From Nitrospirota bacterium (lineage in GTDB: Bacteria > Nitrospirota > JACRHJ01): DNA of 46,252 nucleotides. Under the pieces are notes generated by a model. The model did no database searches. It worked only from the letters and a program-made list of their open reading frames with translations, and had not been told where the DNA came from. The stretch is taken from positions 1 to 46,252 of the forward strand of contig JACRHJ010000016.1 in assembly GCA_016212105.1 (NCBI GenBank), written 5' to 3'. The position numbers and the translations under genes are program-made. Shown one piece after another: positions 16,584 through 24,622 of this stretch; position 1 is the stretch's first letter, and the number at the start of each line of letters is the position of its first letter.

Positions 16584-17771
16584 TCATGCCGTTTCTACAT
16601 CTCTCCAATATATATCCAGTTCCACATCATCGAGCCAGATATAGCGGCGATTCATGATCTTCGTGACGGTGTATATCTCGCCTTCTATCAACCTTGAGAA
16701 TAACGGGTTGTCCTTATGCCAGACCTTAGTTACAAACGCGGGCCTGAACTTGACCTTCTGCCCAACACGTAATTCGGAGTGGAAGAACTGGAAATCATGT
16801 CTGTTGGCTACGTACTTCAGCATCCGCGCCCTTCTTATCGCTGGAGCAACGAATTCCGGAAGATACAGATGATTGGCGTAAACCAGACCGGGGTCCTCTT
16901 CAACAAGGGTAATGCACGTCTTGTCAAACCCGTGCTCCCTTACTTTAAGCTTGATAGTCACAAGCATCCCTGGATAAAACGTATGCGAATCCGGATAATT
17001 CCAGATGTGGTCGATATAAGAATCATCTGGGAGAAATACAAACCTGCCGCCAGGATTCAACGCCTCGCACTTGCGGACCACGCCACAATGAGGGCATGTT
17101 TTACTGTCGTGCGGTACCTTGTGCCGGCAGGACGTGCATTTCGTAATCCCGATTTCGTCGACATCTTTCCAATAGACATTCATTGGCACGTTATTCAGTC
17201 TGATATATTTCCGTTCGGACGTGGACGTAATTGTGTACTCCTCCTCAATCTTCAACTTGGAGAAGTCAGGGTCGTCTTTATGCCATACCTGTGTCAAATA
17301 GCTTGGATTGAAGATTACACGATCCCCCGTACGGTACTTGAAATATCCATATTTATCGTTGTGGTAATAGCCTTGATATTTAGCAACCAGTTCTTGATGC
17401 CTTTCTGGACTTACCGACTCTTTTAACAAGAAATTATATTCATAAAATTCCATCTCCATTGCCGTGGTCTTTGCGGCATTGTTCTCAACTTCATCCACTA
17501 AAATTCTACGGATATCATTTACTGGTCCTTCGCGGTAATTATCTTTATAAGTCATTACCATCCCCGGATAAAAATTAAACGTTTCGAAACCATATTCCAT
17601 CTCAAGATCGCTTAATTCCCGAAAAGAAGGGAAATATATCAGTTTATCTCCAGGATGCAGGAGATCCACGTCAATTATATACCCGCAAAGATGACACGCG
17701 CGAACATCAATAGGGTTCAGCTCCGAATGACAACCTAAGCATTTACCCGCCCACTTGCCAGTCCCCTTCAT
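16584..17771 (-). CDS. Unknown internally duplicated zinc-ribbon protein
   Basis: A 395-residue protein of no family I recognise. It consists of two copies of one layout. Each copy has a CxxC-x(10-11)-CxxC zinc ribbon (C11, C14, C26, C29; C212, C215, C226, C229). Next comes a module with a (K/R)(L/F)(I/V)(Y/F)xP strand and FYPGM (67-71 and 265-269). Last comes a module VWHKD(D/N)PxFS (162-171 and 350-359) ending YWxDV(D/E). The aromatic-rich strands suggest small beta barrels. There is no signal peptide or membrane segment. ATG 17771 has GGAGGG seven bases upstream and starts 19 bases after the batB stop, so it can be co-transcribed with the Bat genes. It is clearly AT-richer than they are, and it separates batB from the batC remnant, which indicates insertion. 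Confidence 0.82.
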   Translation of the reverse strand: MKGTGKWAGKCLGCHSELNPIDVRACHLCGYIIDVDLLHPGDKLIYFPSFRELSDLEMEYGFETFNFYPGMVMTYKDNYREGPVNDIRRILVDEVENNAAKTTAMEMEFYEYNFLLKESVSPERHQELVAKYQGYYHNDKYGYFKYRTGDRVIFNPSYLTQVWHKDDPDFSKLKIEEEYTITSTSERKYIRLNNVPMNVYWKDVDEIGITKCTSCRHKVPHDSKTCPHCGVVRKCEALNPGGRFVFLPDDSYIDHIWNYPDSHTFYPGMLVTIKLKVREHGFDKTCITLVEEDPGLVYANHLYLPEFVAPAIRRARMLKYVANRHDFQFFHSELRVGQKVKFRPAFVTKVWHKDNPLFSRLIEGEIYTVTKIMNRRYIWLDDVELDIYWRDVETA

Positions 17772-17790
17772 AGCAAGACCCTCCGGATAA

Positions 17791-18738
17791 TTAAAGCGCC
17801 ACCGCCGCAACCGCGAGCGCGAACGCGCCGAGCACAAACCACGGCCCGTACTCCTTCGCGCCCATGAACGGGTCTTTTACCTTTTTCGTCTCGGGCGCCC
17901 TGAGCTTCTTCGCAAGGCCGACGGCGGAGCCTGCCGAGGACGAGTCCACGTATTCTCCGCCTCCCGCGGACGCGATGCGTCCGAGCGCGTCCGCGTCCAG
18001 CTTAGAGACTACCACGCGGCCCGCACGGTCGGTCTTGTACTTCACGTTCCCGAAGAAGTCCGCGCCGACCGGTATCTTGTCCCCTTCGGCGGTGCCGACC
18101 CCGACGGTGTATACCTTGACGCCCTTTGTCATCAGGCCGGACGCGGCCTTGTCCGGGTCTTCTCCGTATGTGTTCTCGCCGTCCGTCACGACGACCACGG
18201 CGCGCGGGGCCTTGTCGGCCTTGAACCTGGAAGCGGCGGAGAGCGCATCGCCAATGGCCGTGCCCGGTACGTCCGCGCGCGGGAAGTCCGCGTCAGCGAG
18301 GAAGTTCAGGAAGGCTTCCCGGTCAATCGTCAGCGGGCAGGTCACGGTCGCCGCTCCGGAGAACAGCACAAGCCCGTACCGGTTGTCCGGGGCCGCCTGC
18401 ACGAGCGACGCAATGAACATCTTCGCAGCCTCCAGGCGCCCGCCGTCCACGTCACGGGCGGCCATGCTGTCCGATATGTCGAGGCATATTATGACGTCCA
18501 TCCCGGCAGTCCTCTCACCCTCCGCGGGCGGGCCGAGCGGCCTCGCCAGCGATACGGCAACGAGCGCGGAAGCAAGGACGAGAAGCGCGGGCTTCCACAG
18601 GACTACGCGACCCGGCCCGGCCATGCCGAGCGTCTTGCGCACGCCGGAGTCGCGCCTCGCTGTGTACCGGAAGTACAGCGCGAGGGCGAGCGGCACCGCA
18701 AGCAGTGCGAGCGCGTATGGGCATCCGAGCGCGGTCAC
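17791..18738 (-). CDS. batB: BatB-like VWA-domain membrane protein
   Basis: A 315-residue protein of the Bat (Bacteroides aerotolerance-type) family. It has N-terminal hydrophobic spans (about 5-22 and 50-68), then a von Willebrand A domain with a complete MIDAS (DISDS at about 88-92, later TDGEN), and a C-terminal membrane segment near 295-315. It starts at GTG 18738, overlapping the batA stop by four bases. The Bat genes are associated with stress tolerance and with MoxR-type AAA chaperones, but no moxR is present here. The gene normally downstream, batC, is only a fragment (16349-16556). Confidence 0.9.
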   Translation of the reverse strand: MTALGCPYALALLAVPLALALYFRYTARRDSGVRKTLGMAGPGRVVLWKPALLVLASALVAVSLARPLGPPAEGERTAGMDVIICLDISDSMAARDVDGGRLEAAKMFIASLVQAAPDNRYGLVLFSGAATVTCPLTIDREAFLNFLADADFPRADVPGTAIGDALSAASRFKADKAPRAVVVVTDGENTYGEDPDKAASGLMTKGVKVYTVGVGTAEGDKIPVGADFFGNVKYKTDRAGRVVVSKLDADALGRIASAGGGEYVDSSSAGSAVGLAKKLRAPETKKVKDPFMGAKEYGPWFVLGAFALAVAAVAL

Positions 18739-19724
18739 AGTACCCTGTACCTCCCCGCGCCGAGCGCGCCTCCGATTACCATGAGCAGGAGCCCCGCGCC
18801 CGCCGGGTACGGGAAAAGCTCACGGTAGCTGACCGGCCTCTTTATCTTTATCTCCTTCTTCTCCAGCTCGGCGATGTTCCTGTAGACCTCGCCGAGCGCG
18901 TCCTCGTCCACGGCGCGGAAGTACCGCCCGCCGGTGGTCTCGGCGATGCTCCTGAGCGATGCCTCGTCAACCTTCGCCATGATGACGCCGCCGGACGGTT
19001 CGCGGAGGTAGAACTTCTCGCCCATCGGACCGAACGCGGGCACCGGCGCGCCCTCCGCCGTACCCATGCCGATGGTGTATATCCTTATGCCCTTGTCCGC
19101 CGCCACGCGCGCGGCTGTCAGCGGCTCCACAATGCCTGCGTTGTTCTCGCCGTCCGTGAGCAGTATAATCACGCGGCTGCCCGCTTCATCCTTGAACTTG
19201 TTCACGCAGTTCAGTATCGCGTCGCCTATCGCCGTCCCGTCCAGCTCGACCGAGCCGACGCCGAGCTGGTCTATCAGGCCTTCGAGGATGCCGCCGTCCT
19301 GCGTCAGCGGGCACTGCGTGAACGACCTGCCCGCGAACGCGACCAGCGCCATCCGCCCGCCCTTGTAGTTGGCCGCGAACTCCTTGACTCTGGCCTTGGC
19401 GGCCTCCATGCGGTCCGGCTTGAAATCTTCCGCCCGCATGCTGCCGGACACGTCGAGGGCGAGGGCGACGTCCACTCCCTCTATCTTCACCTCCTCGCCC
19501 GTGACCTCCATGCGCGGCTGCATGGCAGCCGCGAGGAACATGAGGGACGCCAGCGCGAGCAGATATGCCGGGAGGCTCACGAACCGGGCCTTCGGCAGGC
19601 CTTGCAGCCCCGCCAGGCCCGGGTACGGGTATGCGGCTCGTCCGCGCCTGAGCTTCAGGTACAGTGCGAGCGCCACGAGCGGCGCGAGCCAGAGGAGCTT
19701 GGGGTGCAGGAACGTGAAAGGCAT
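18735..19724 (-). CDS. batA: BatA-like VWA-domain membrane protein
   Basis: A 329-residue protein with an N-terminal transmembrane pair (about 9-25 and 50-68), a VWA domain with MIDAS DVSGS (about 90-94) and TDGENN, and a C-terminal transmembrane helix (about 305-325). ATG 19724 is preferred over GTG 19727 because GAGGAGG then lies at a normal distance. Its stop overlaps the batB start. It is the middle gene of the DUF58-batA-batB operon. Confidence 0.9.
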   Translation of the reverse strand: MPFTFLHPKLLWLAPLVALALYLKLRRGRAAYPYPGLAGLQGLPKARFVSLPAYLLALASLMFLAAAMQPRMEVTGEEVKIEGVDVALALDVSGSMRAEDFKPDRMEAAKARVKEFAANYKGGRMALVAFAGRSFTQCPLTQDGGILEGLIDQLGVGSVELDGTAIGDAILNCVNKFKDEAGSRVIILLTDGENNAGIVEPLTAARVAADKGIRIYTIGMGTAEGAPVPAFGPMGEKFYLREPSGGVIMAKVDEASLRSIAETTGGRYFRAVDEDALGEVYRNIAELEKKEIKIKRPVSYRELFPYPAGAGLLLMVIGGALGAGRYRVL

Positions 19725-20602
19725 CACCGCCTCCTCAGCCGCGCCTGACGCCGGAAATACCCGGCAAGCGGCGTGACGACCGACATGCCAGTCCAGACCT
19801 CCACCGGCTCGGCCCTGAGCGCCGCGTAGTGTGCGGCGCGCACCTTTTCACGTTCGCGCAGCGACTCCTCGAACGCGGCCCGGAGTTTCTTCGACGACAG
19901 GTCAACGAGCATCCTGTCTCCGGTCTCCGGGTCGGCAAGCTCGATAAACCCCGCCTCCGGGAGTCCGGACTCCAGCCTGTCCCTGAGGAGCACCGGCACA
20001 AGCTCGTGACGCCTCGACACAGCCTTGACCGGCCTGATGTCCTTTATGCCGATGAAGTCCGACAGCCAGAAGAGCGTCGCCCGCGTCTTTACCGTCTTCA
20101 TCAGGAAGCCTGTCGCGGGAATGGGGTCGGTGCCGCGCCCGGCTGGCGAAAGAGCCGCGAGCGACGTCAGGAGCCTCATAACGTGCCGCCTCCCCTTCCT
20201 TGGCGGTATGAACATCTCGACCCGGTCCGTGTATGCGAGCATCCCTACCCGGTCGTTGTTACCAACCGCGAGGAGCGAGACCGCCGCGCAGAAGTCGAGC
20301 GCAAGCTCGCGCTTGGTCTGGCCTGGCCCGAAATCCATCGAGCCTGAGAGGTCTACCATCAGGACCACGGTAATGTCCCTCTCCTCCATGAACGTCTTTA
20401 TGTAGGGCGCGCCCATCCGGGCCGTCACGTTCCAGTCTATGGCGCGCACGTCGTCGCCCTCGGCGTACTCGCGCACCTCCGTGAACTCGACGCCGCGTCC
20501 CTTGAACGTGGAGAGGTAGCTGCCGGTGACCGCGCCCTCGACCAGGCGCGCTGTCTTTATCTCCAGCCGCTTGACCTTTCTTAGTATCTCTTTGTTGAGC
20601 AT
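19724..20602 (-). CDS. DUF58 domain protein of the Bat operon
   Basis: A 292-residue cytoplasmic protein with the DUF58 core GRGVEFTEVREYAEGDDVRAIDWNVTAR and a VWA-like fold with DLSGSM. DUF58 proteins accompany MoxR ATPases and BatA/BatB, and are thought to be part of the same chaperone-like assembly. It is the first gene of the minus-strand operon, and its stop touches the batA start. Upstream DNA carries a dispersed repeat and no moxR, so any MoxR partner must be elsewhere. Confidence 0.9.
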   Translation of the reverse strand: MLNKEILRKVKRLEIKTARLVEGAVTGSYLSTFKGRGVEFTEVREYAEGDDVRAIDWNVTARMGAPYIKTFMEERDITVVLMVDLSGSMDFGPGQTKRELALDFCAAVSLLAVGNNDRVGMLAYTDRVEMFIPPRKGRRHVMRLLTSLAALSPAGRGTDPIPATGFLMKTVKTRATLFWLSDFIGIKDIRPVKAVSRRHELVPVLLRDRLESGLPEAGFIELADPETGDRMLVDLSSKKLRAAFEESLREREKVRAAHYAALRAEPVEVWTGMSVVTPLAGYFRRQARLRRR

Positions 20603-20658
20603 GGGAAATTATAAGCCTACCGGCGCCTAACAGTCAACAATTCTCGCAGCCTTTGCCC

Positions 20659-20727
20659 GTCATTCCCGCGAAGGCGGGAATCCAGGAAGTTTGTACTTCC
20701 TGGACCCCGTGTCGAGCATGGGGCGAC
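20659..20727. repeat. Dispersed palindromic repeat upstream of the MidA-like gene
   Basis: GTCATTCCCGCGAAGGCGGG starts the unit (TTCCCGC/GCGGGAA hairpin). It is followed by GGAAGTTTGTACTTCC and CTGGACCCCGTGTCGAGCATGGGG, both related to the element at 45998-46239. Confidence 0.87.
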
Positions 20728-20752
20728 AACCAGGGCCGCCATTACAACTTTG

Positions 20753-20781
20753 TTGCACTCCCTGCGAATCAGGGGTATAAT
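20753..20781 (+). promoter_or_regulatory. Sigma-70-type promoter of the MidA-like gene
   Basis: TTGCAC (20753-20758), a 17-bp spacer, and a perfect TATAAT (20776-20781), 29 bp before the ATG at 20811. Confidence 0.8.
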
Positions 20782-20810
20782 ACGCCTTACTATTATGAGG
20801 CGCAATACGC

Positions 20811-21980
20811 ATGCCAAACCCGCTTGAAGAAATAATCAGGGCCGAGATTAGCGCGCAGGGTGCGATAACCTTCGAGCGTTTCGTGGAACTCGCGCTGTAC
20901 CACCCGGAGCACGGGTACTACGCGTCCGGCAGGGCCGCCATAGGCAAGGCGGGCGACTTCTACACAAGCCCGCACGCGAGCCGAGTCTTCGGAGAGCTTG
21001 TCGCCGAGTCGTACCTGTCCTTCAAGGCGGGACTCGGCGGCGGGCCGTGCGCGTTCGTCGAGATGGGCGCGGGCACGGGCATCATGGCGCGTGACTTCCT
21101 GGAACACCTCGATAGATACCACCCTGAAGAGCTGCCGCAATGCGAGTATATAATCGTCGAACGCTCGGCCGGCATGATGGCAAGGCAGAAGGAGACGCTC
21201 GGGGCGATGTCCGGGCGGGTCGCCTGGAGGTACTCGCTCGACGCCCTGTCCGGCCCGGTCACCGGCGTGTTCTTCTCGAACGAACTCGTGGACTCTTTCC
21301 CGTTCCACCGGGTATACAAGGAAAACGGCTACCTGAGGGAGGTCTACGTCGAGACCAGGGGCGGGCGTCTCGTCGAGGAGCCGGGCGTCATCTCGACGCC
21401 CCTCCTCGCGCGTTACTTCAACCGGCTCGTCGTATCCCTGGAGACCGGCATGACCACCGAGGCGAACCTCCGGGCGTGCGAATGGATGAGGTCTGTGGCT
21501 GAAAAACTGGAGAAGGGTTTTGTAGTGACGGTGGACTACGGCTACCCCGCCTACGAGTATTACTCGCCGGAGCGGGACAAGGGCACCGCCATCTGCCACA
21601 GGGACCACAAGGCGTCGCTCGACTTCTTCCGGGACATCGGGCAGCAGGACATAACGGCGCACGTCGACTTCACGAACCTCGCGCTTGAGGGCAGGGAGGC
21701 GGGCCTGACCGACGCGCTCTACGCCGACCAGTCGTCTTTCCTCGCGTCGGCGCTCGAGATATTCGAGAGGACGCTCAGGAAGGCCGGGGCGCCCCAGGAG
21801 GAGCTGGAACGCGTAGGCATGGGCATCAAGGCGCTCATTCACCCGGACTGGATGGGCGGCGCGTTCAAGGCGCTCGTCCAGACGAAAGGCGTCTCTCTGC
21901 CGGATGTGTTCGGTTCCGCGAGGAACCGGCTCGACGAGCTGTGGCAACCGGGCCGTTCCGGCAGCCTGAACATCAACTGA
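20811..21980 (+). CDS. SAM-dependent methyltransferase, MidA/NDUFAF7 family
   Basis: A 389-residue protein of the COG1565 family, whose mitochondrial member methylates an arginine of a complex I subunit. Visible signatures are ALYHPEHGYYASG, GKAGDFYTSPHASRVFGELVAE, the SAM motif EMGAGTGIMARDFL, FFSNELVDSFPFHRV and TVDYGYPAYEYYSPERDKGT. The length fits the family. ATG 20811 follows a good promoter at 20753-20781. The bacterial substrate is not established from sequence. It stands alone, with the convergent SDR gene following 19 bp after its stop. Confidence 0.9.
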   Translation: MPNPLEEIIRAEISAQGAITFERFVELALYHPEHGYYASGRAAIGKAGDFYTSPHASRVFGELVAESYLSFKAGLGGGPCAFVEMGAGTGIMARDFLEHLDRYHPEELPQCEYIIVERSAGMMARQKETLGAMSGRVAWRYSLDALSGPVTGVFFSNELVDSFPFHRVYKENGYLREVYVETRGGRLVEEPGVISTPLLARYFNRLVVSLETGMTTEANLRACEWMRSVAEKLEKGFVVTVDYGYPAYEYYSPERDKGTAICHRDHKASLDFFRDIGQQDITAHVDFTNLALEGREAGLTDALYADQSSFLASALEIFERTLRKAGAPQEELERVGMGIKALIHPDWMGGAFKALVQTKGVSLPDVFGSARNRLDELWQPGRSGSLNIN

Positions 21981-21999
21981 CCGCGCGGGCCTTCGCCTC

Positions 22000-22782
22000 T
22001 CAGGCGGCCATCTTGAAACCCCACTTCATGAAGTGGCCTTCCGAGCCTACCTCGCCCGTGATGTCACCGGCCATGTCCGACGCGAGGAACACGGCGAGCC
22101 TCGCGGCGTCCTCCGGACGCCTCAGGTACCCGCCGTCCTTCAGCCCCTTGAAGAGCCTGTAGCCTTCCACTCCCAGGACGTTCACGTCGAGAGAGCGCAG
22201 GCGCTCCTGCATGGACGTGTCCACCGTGCCGGGGTCGAGGCCGTTCACCTGTATGTTGTACTCCTCCAGCTCCCTAGCCAATATCCGCGTGAAGTGGTTT
22301 ATCGCCGCCTTGGAGATCGAGTACACGCCGAGGCGCGGCAGGACGATACCGCCGAGCCCGGACGTCACGTTTATTATACGTCCCCTCTTCAGCCTTATCA
22401 TGCCGGGTATCACCGCCCTCGCCATGAGGAACATGCCCTTCATGTTGATGGACAGGCACCGGTCGAACTCCTCTTCCGGCACGTCCTTCAGAGGCCCGAC
22501 CGGGCCCTCCACGCCTGCGTTGTTGACAAGCACGTCGGCCGGGCCGAACTTCATCCCGACCGCCCTGACCAGGTTCCTCACGTCGCCCTCGTCGGAGACG
22601 TCCGCCCTGACAGCGATGGCCCTGCCACCCCTGTCGGCTATCATCGACACCGTCTTTTCCAGCTCGGACTTGGTCCTCGAAGCGACCGCCACCCTCGCCC
22701 CCTCGGCCGCGAGCGCGACCGCGATAGCCCGTCCCAGCCCGCGCCCGCCACCGGTCACTATTGCCACCCTGCCCTTCAGCAT
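22000..22782 (-). CDS. Short-chain dehydrogenase/reductase
   Basis: A 260-residue classical SDR, predicted to be an NAD(P)-dependent oxidoreductase. The cofactor motif TGGGRGLG is at 10-17 and NNAG at 87-90. The catalytic residues are Ser141, Tyr154 and Lys158 (YSISK). ATG 22782 is chosen because GGAGG lies just upstream; the frame extends to 22827 without another good start. The substrate cannot be assigned. It resembles FabG-type and sugar or polyol dehydrogenases equally. It is convergent with the methyltransferase gene. Confidence 0.9.
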   Translation of the reverse strand: MLKGRVAIVTGGGRGLGRAIAVALAAEGARVAVASRTKSELEKTVSMIADRGGRAIAVRADVSDEGDVRNLVRAVGMKFGPADVLVNNAGVEGPVGPLKDVPEEEFDRCLSINMKGMFLMARAVIPGMIRLKRGRIINVTSGLGGIVLPRLGVYSISKAAINHFTRILARELEEYNIQVNGLDPGTVDTSMQERLRSLDVNVLGVEGYRLFKGLKDGGYLRRPEDAARLAVFLASDMAGDITGEVGSEGHFMKWGFKMAA

Positions 22783-22905
22783 TACGACCTCCTTGCATTT
22801 CGCTTCTTTACTAAATCTTAGTCCCAAGTAAGGGGTTTGTCAAAGCGGCATGGCCGAAATCTGTTGACTGGCGGCGTCATTTGTGTTATTTATATGACAC
22901 ATTAC

Positions 22906-22980
22906 GGGCGATTAGCTCAGTGGGAGAGCACTGCCTTCACACGGCAGGGGTCGCTGGTTCAAGCCCAGCATCGCCTACCA
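22906..22980 (+). tRNA. tRNA-Val(CAC), integration target of the island
   Basis: 75 nt with an encoded CCA. The acceptor stem is GGGCGAT/ATCGCCT (one G-U), the anticodon stem CTGCC/GGCAG with loop TTCACAC and anticodon CAC (22938-22940), and the T-arm GCTGG-TTCAAGC-CCAGC. The 3' half from 22936 is repeated at 33401-33445, which marks the tRNA as the attachment site of the island. Confidence 0.95.
22936..22980 (+). repeat. Attachment repeat attL (3' half of tRNA-Val)
   Basis: The 45 bases TTCACACGGCAGGGGTCGC...CATCGCCTACCA match 33401-33445 with about six mismatches, all in the T-arm. The copy inside the intact tRNA folds normally. Confidence 0.85.
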
Positions 22981-22991
22981 TTTAAAATCAA

Positions 22992-23023
22992 GGACTTACG
23001 GACTTACGTGAGTCCTTTTTTTT
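22992..23023 (+). terminator. Terminator after tRNA-Val
   Basis: GGACTTAC pairs with GTGAGTCC over an 8-base loop, followed by eight T. It begins 12 bp after the tRNA CCA, within the island side. The DNA from 23024 to 23249 shows no gene; it includes GCAGCAAAAATGCAGCAA, resembling repeats near the right end (about 33245-33270). Confidence 0.8.
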
Positions 23024-23249
23024 GCCCAAAAGGGTGAGCGCAGCAAAAATGCAGCAATCGGTGTCATACATGCCCGGTAACCAAGGCGTTTATAAGGGGA
23101 CAGATGGTCTGAGAACGGCGGGAAAACACGAACAATCATGGGAAACGATGGGATTTAAAGGACATTCCTAAAAAACGCCGGGAATGTTTAATCTGAGAAA
23201 AACCAGCCTTAAACGCCTATTTACGACACGCAGTTTGAGAATTTCCGCT

Positions 23250-23948
23250 TTACCGCTCCCGCCCCCACCACCATTCAACCTTCCCTATTATCCCGGTCGC
23301 AATCTCGTCACCTGTCAGCGTCACAATCTCCGGCGAATCAGGGTTGTCGGGCTTGCCGACCACTATGCCCTTGTCTTTATCGTAATACAGGCGTTTGATA
23401 GTGACGCCGCCGTGGTACCTGAAGGCGGTCATCTTCTTCATAAGGTCCGACAGGTCGCGCTTGGCGTGGTTTATCGCAACAATACAGCCGTCAGGCAATG
23501 TCGGCTGCATCGAGTTCCCCCGTACTCTAATAGCCGTGAAGTCGTCTGTGTTACGGCACCAGGCGTTATAGATCACGACGTAACCCTCTATATCCCTCTC
23601 GTTGATAAGCCTGGGCGGCCCAGCAGCTGCAGAGTCCGCGATAAGCGGGATGGGCACGTAGTCGTCGTGCATCCTGGTGGTGAGGACGTGCTTCTTGTCA
23701 ATGACGTGAAGCTCTGGTGAGACTATTTCGACTGCACCATGCGGATTACCTTTACCGGTAAGAAGCCAGTTTATTGAAATATTGCGTTTATTTATGGCAT
23801 AGTCGGCAAGTATTTCAATTGGAATCTGGCCACGCTGTATTTGCTTTAATAGCGTCCCTGGCTCTACATCGAGCACCCTCGGGATGTCTTTTTTATCGCT
23901 CAACCCCTCCAATATTAGCAGTCTCTCTATCACTTCAGCGACGTTCAT
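23250..23948 (-). CDS. Phage-type S24 repressor (CI/LexA-like)
   Basis: A 232-residue repressor with an N-terminal CI-type helix-turn-helix (about 2-67) and a C-terminal S24 peptidase domain. The cleavage bond is Ala109-Gly110 (SAAAGPP), the nucleophile Ser146 (RVRGNSMQPTLPDG) and the general base Lys185 (TIKRLYY). All self-cleavage residues are present, so RecA-stimulated inactivation is expected. The frame continues upstream to ATG 24029, which has AAGG before it. ATG 23948 is preferred because the HTH domain begins there and the added part would consist of four TTCCGCAA/TTGCGGAA sites that look like operators. It is divergent from 24200. Confidence 0.85.
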   Translation of the reverse strand: MNVAEVIERLLILEGLSDKKDIPRVLDVEPGTLLKQIQRGQIPIEILADYAINKRNISINWLLTGKGNPHGAVEIVSPELHVIDKKHVLTTRMHDDYVPIPLIADSAAAGPPRLINERDIEGYVVIYNAWCRNTDDFTAIRVRGNSMQPTLPDGCIVAINHAKRDLSDLMKKMTAFRYHGGVTIKRLYYDKDKGIVVGKPDNPDSPEIVTLTGDEIATGIIGKVEWWWGRER

Positions 23949-23964
23949 GGCAAAACCGGGCCTA

Positions 23965-24022
23965 TTCCGCAAATCACCTGCCTTTGCGGAACCTGTTGCG
24001 GAACTCCCGTCTTTTTGCGGAA
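23965..24022. promoter_or_regulatory. Four TTGCGGAA operator-like sites upstream of the repressor
   Basis: TTCCGCAA at 23965-23972 and TTGCGGAA at 23984-23991, 23996-24003 and 24015-24022: three in one orientation and one inverted. They lie directly before the preferred repressor start and suggest autoregulation or another DNA-binding protein. If translation starts at 24029 they would be coding. Confidence 0.5.
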
Positions 24023-24095
24023 CCGTCATATTAGCCTTATAAATCATTGTGTTTCATATATATGCCGCGAGAGCGCGGAAGAATATTACGAAACA

Positions 24096-24138
24096 GGACA
24101 CTTTGTCCTTGACACCGTAGGACACTTTGTCTCATACT
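24096..24138 (+). promoter_or_regulatory. Rightward early promoter with two GGACA-N3-TGTCC operators
   Basis: GGACA-CTT-TGTCC (24096-24108) is a perfect palindrome, and GGACA-CTT-TGTCT (24120-24132) a near copy 24 bp on. TTGACA (24109-24114) lies between them and CATACT (24133-24138) follows at 18 bp, so the second operator fills the promoter spacer. The layout is that of a phage repressor-controlled P(R). Confidence 0.7.
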
Positions 24139-24197
24139 CCCTCTTGTCAAGGGTAATCAAACCGTTTGACATCACCCTAACCGAGAGTGAGGAGACA

Positions 24198-24602
24198 TTA
24201 TGAAGCCTCTTGTTGTAAGAAAAGTTCCAACAACGGCATTACAGCTTCGAGCTTTAGCCGAAGAGGTCGAGACGTATGTGGATGATCTAATATCCCACGG
24301 AGCTGCTCCAGAAGAGATTTTACAGAGGTGCGAGTTAGTTGACGGATTACGCGCTCAGGCTCGCACGATAGTCCTGATGTACTACGGAGTGCATTTTGGA
24401 GCGCGTACTCGTGAACCTGGTTCCCGTGGATAGCATGAAATATACATGTTGAACGGTCTTCGTCGATATTAAGGGCAACGTAAAAGTAACAGCGTTCAGC
24501 CTTGCAGTTGCCGAAGTCGTTAAAAGGACATCCCGATACCATCTTCATTATGGCGCGCTCGGCTTTATCTGGTTTATTAGCTGACGGCGCTTTAACCTCC
24601 AC
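24198..24602 (-). CDS. Possible small Cys-containing phage protein
   Basis: An open frame of up to 134 residues (GTG 24602; ATG starts lie downstream in the frame). Its first half has a Cys pattern, CPFNDFGNC...C...C, that resembles small zinc-binding phage proteins, and it covers 24434-24602, where the other strand has no gene. Its second half overlaps 24200-24433 in antisense, so at most one of the two is fully real. No clear Shine-Dalgarno is seen. The family is not recognised. Confidence 0.35.
   Translation of the reverse strand: MEVKAPSANKPDKAERAIMKMVSGCPFNDFGNCKAERCYFYVALNIDEDRSTCIFHAIHGNQVHEYALQNALRSTSGLSCEPERVIRQLTRTSVKSLLEQLRGILDHPHTSRPLRLKLEAVMPLLELFLQQEAS
24200..24433 (+). CDS. 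Small hypothetical protein, first gene after the phage-type promoter
   Basis: A 77-residue, mostly helical protein. ATG 24200 has GAGGAG a few bases upstream and is the first start after the operator-controlled promoter at 24096-24138. The family is not recognised; the sequence LRALAEEVETYVDDLISHGA looks like a small regulatory or toxin/antitoxin-size protein. The overlapping minus-strand frame leaves some doubt. Confidence 0.5.
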   Translation: MKPLVVRKVPTTALQLRALAEEVETYVDDLISHGAAPEEILQRCELVDGLRAQARTIVLMYYGVHFGARTREPGSRG

Positions 24603-24622
24603 GAAGTAACGAAAGGCAGAAG

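Noticed and set aside
16138..16608. 156-codon minus-strand frame covering the batC remnant
   Set aside because: It reads a different frame from the TPR-coding one and gives an Arg/Thr-rich shadow sequence.
18705..19776. Long plus-strand frames opposite batA and DUF58
   Set aside because: The minus strand carries MIDAS motifs and coupled starts; the plus frames are Arg/Ala-rich shadows.
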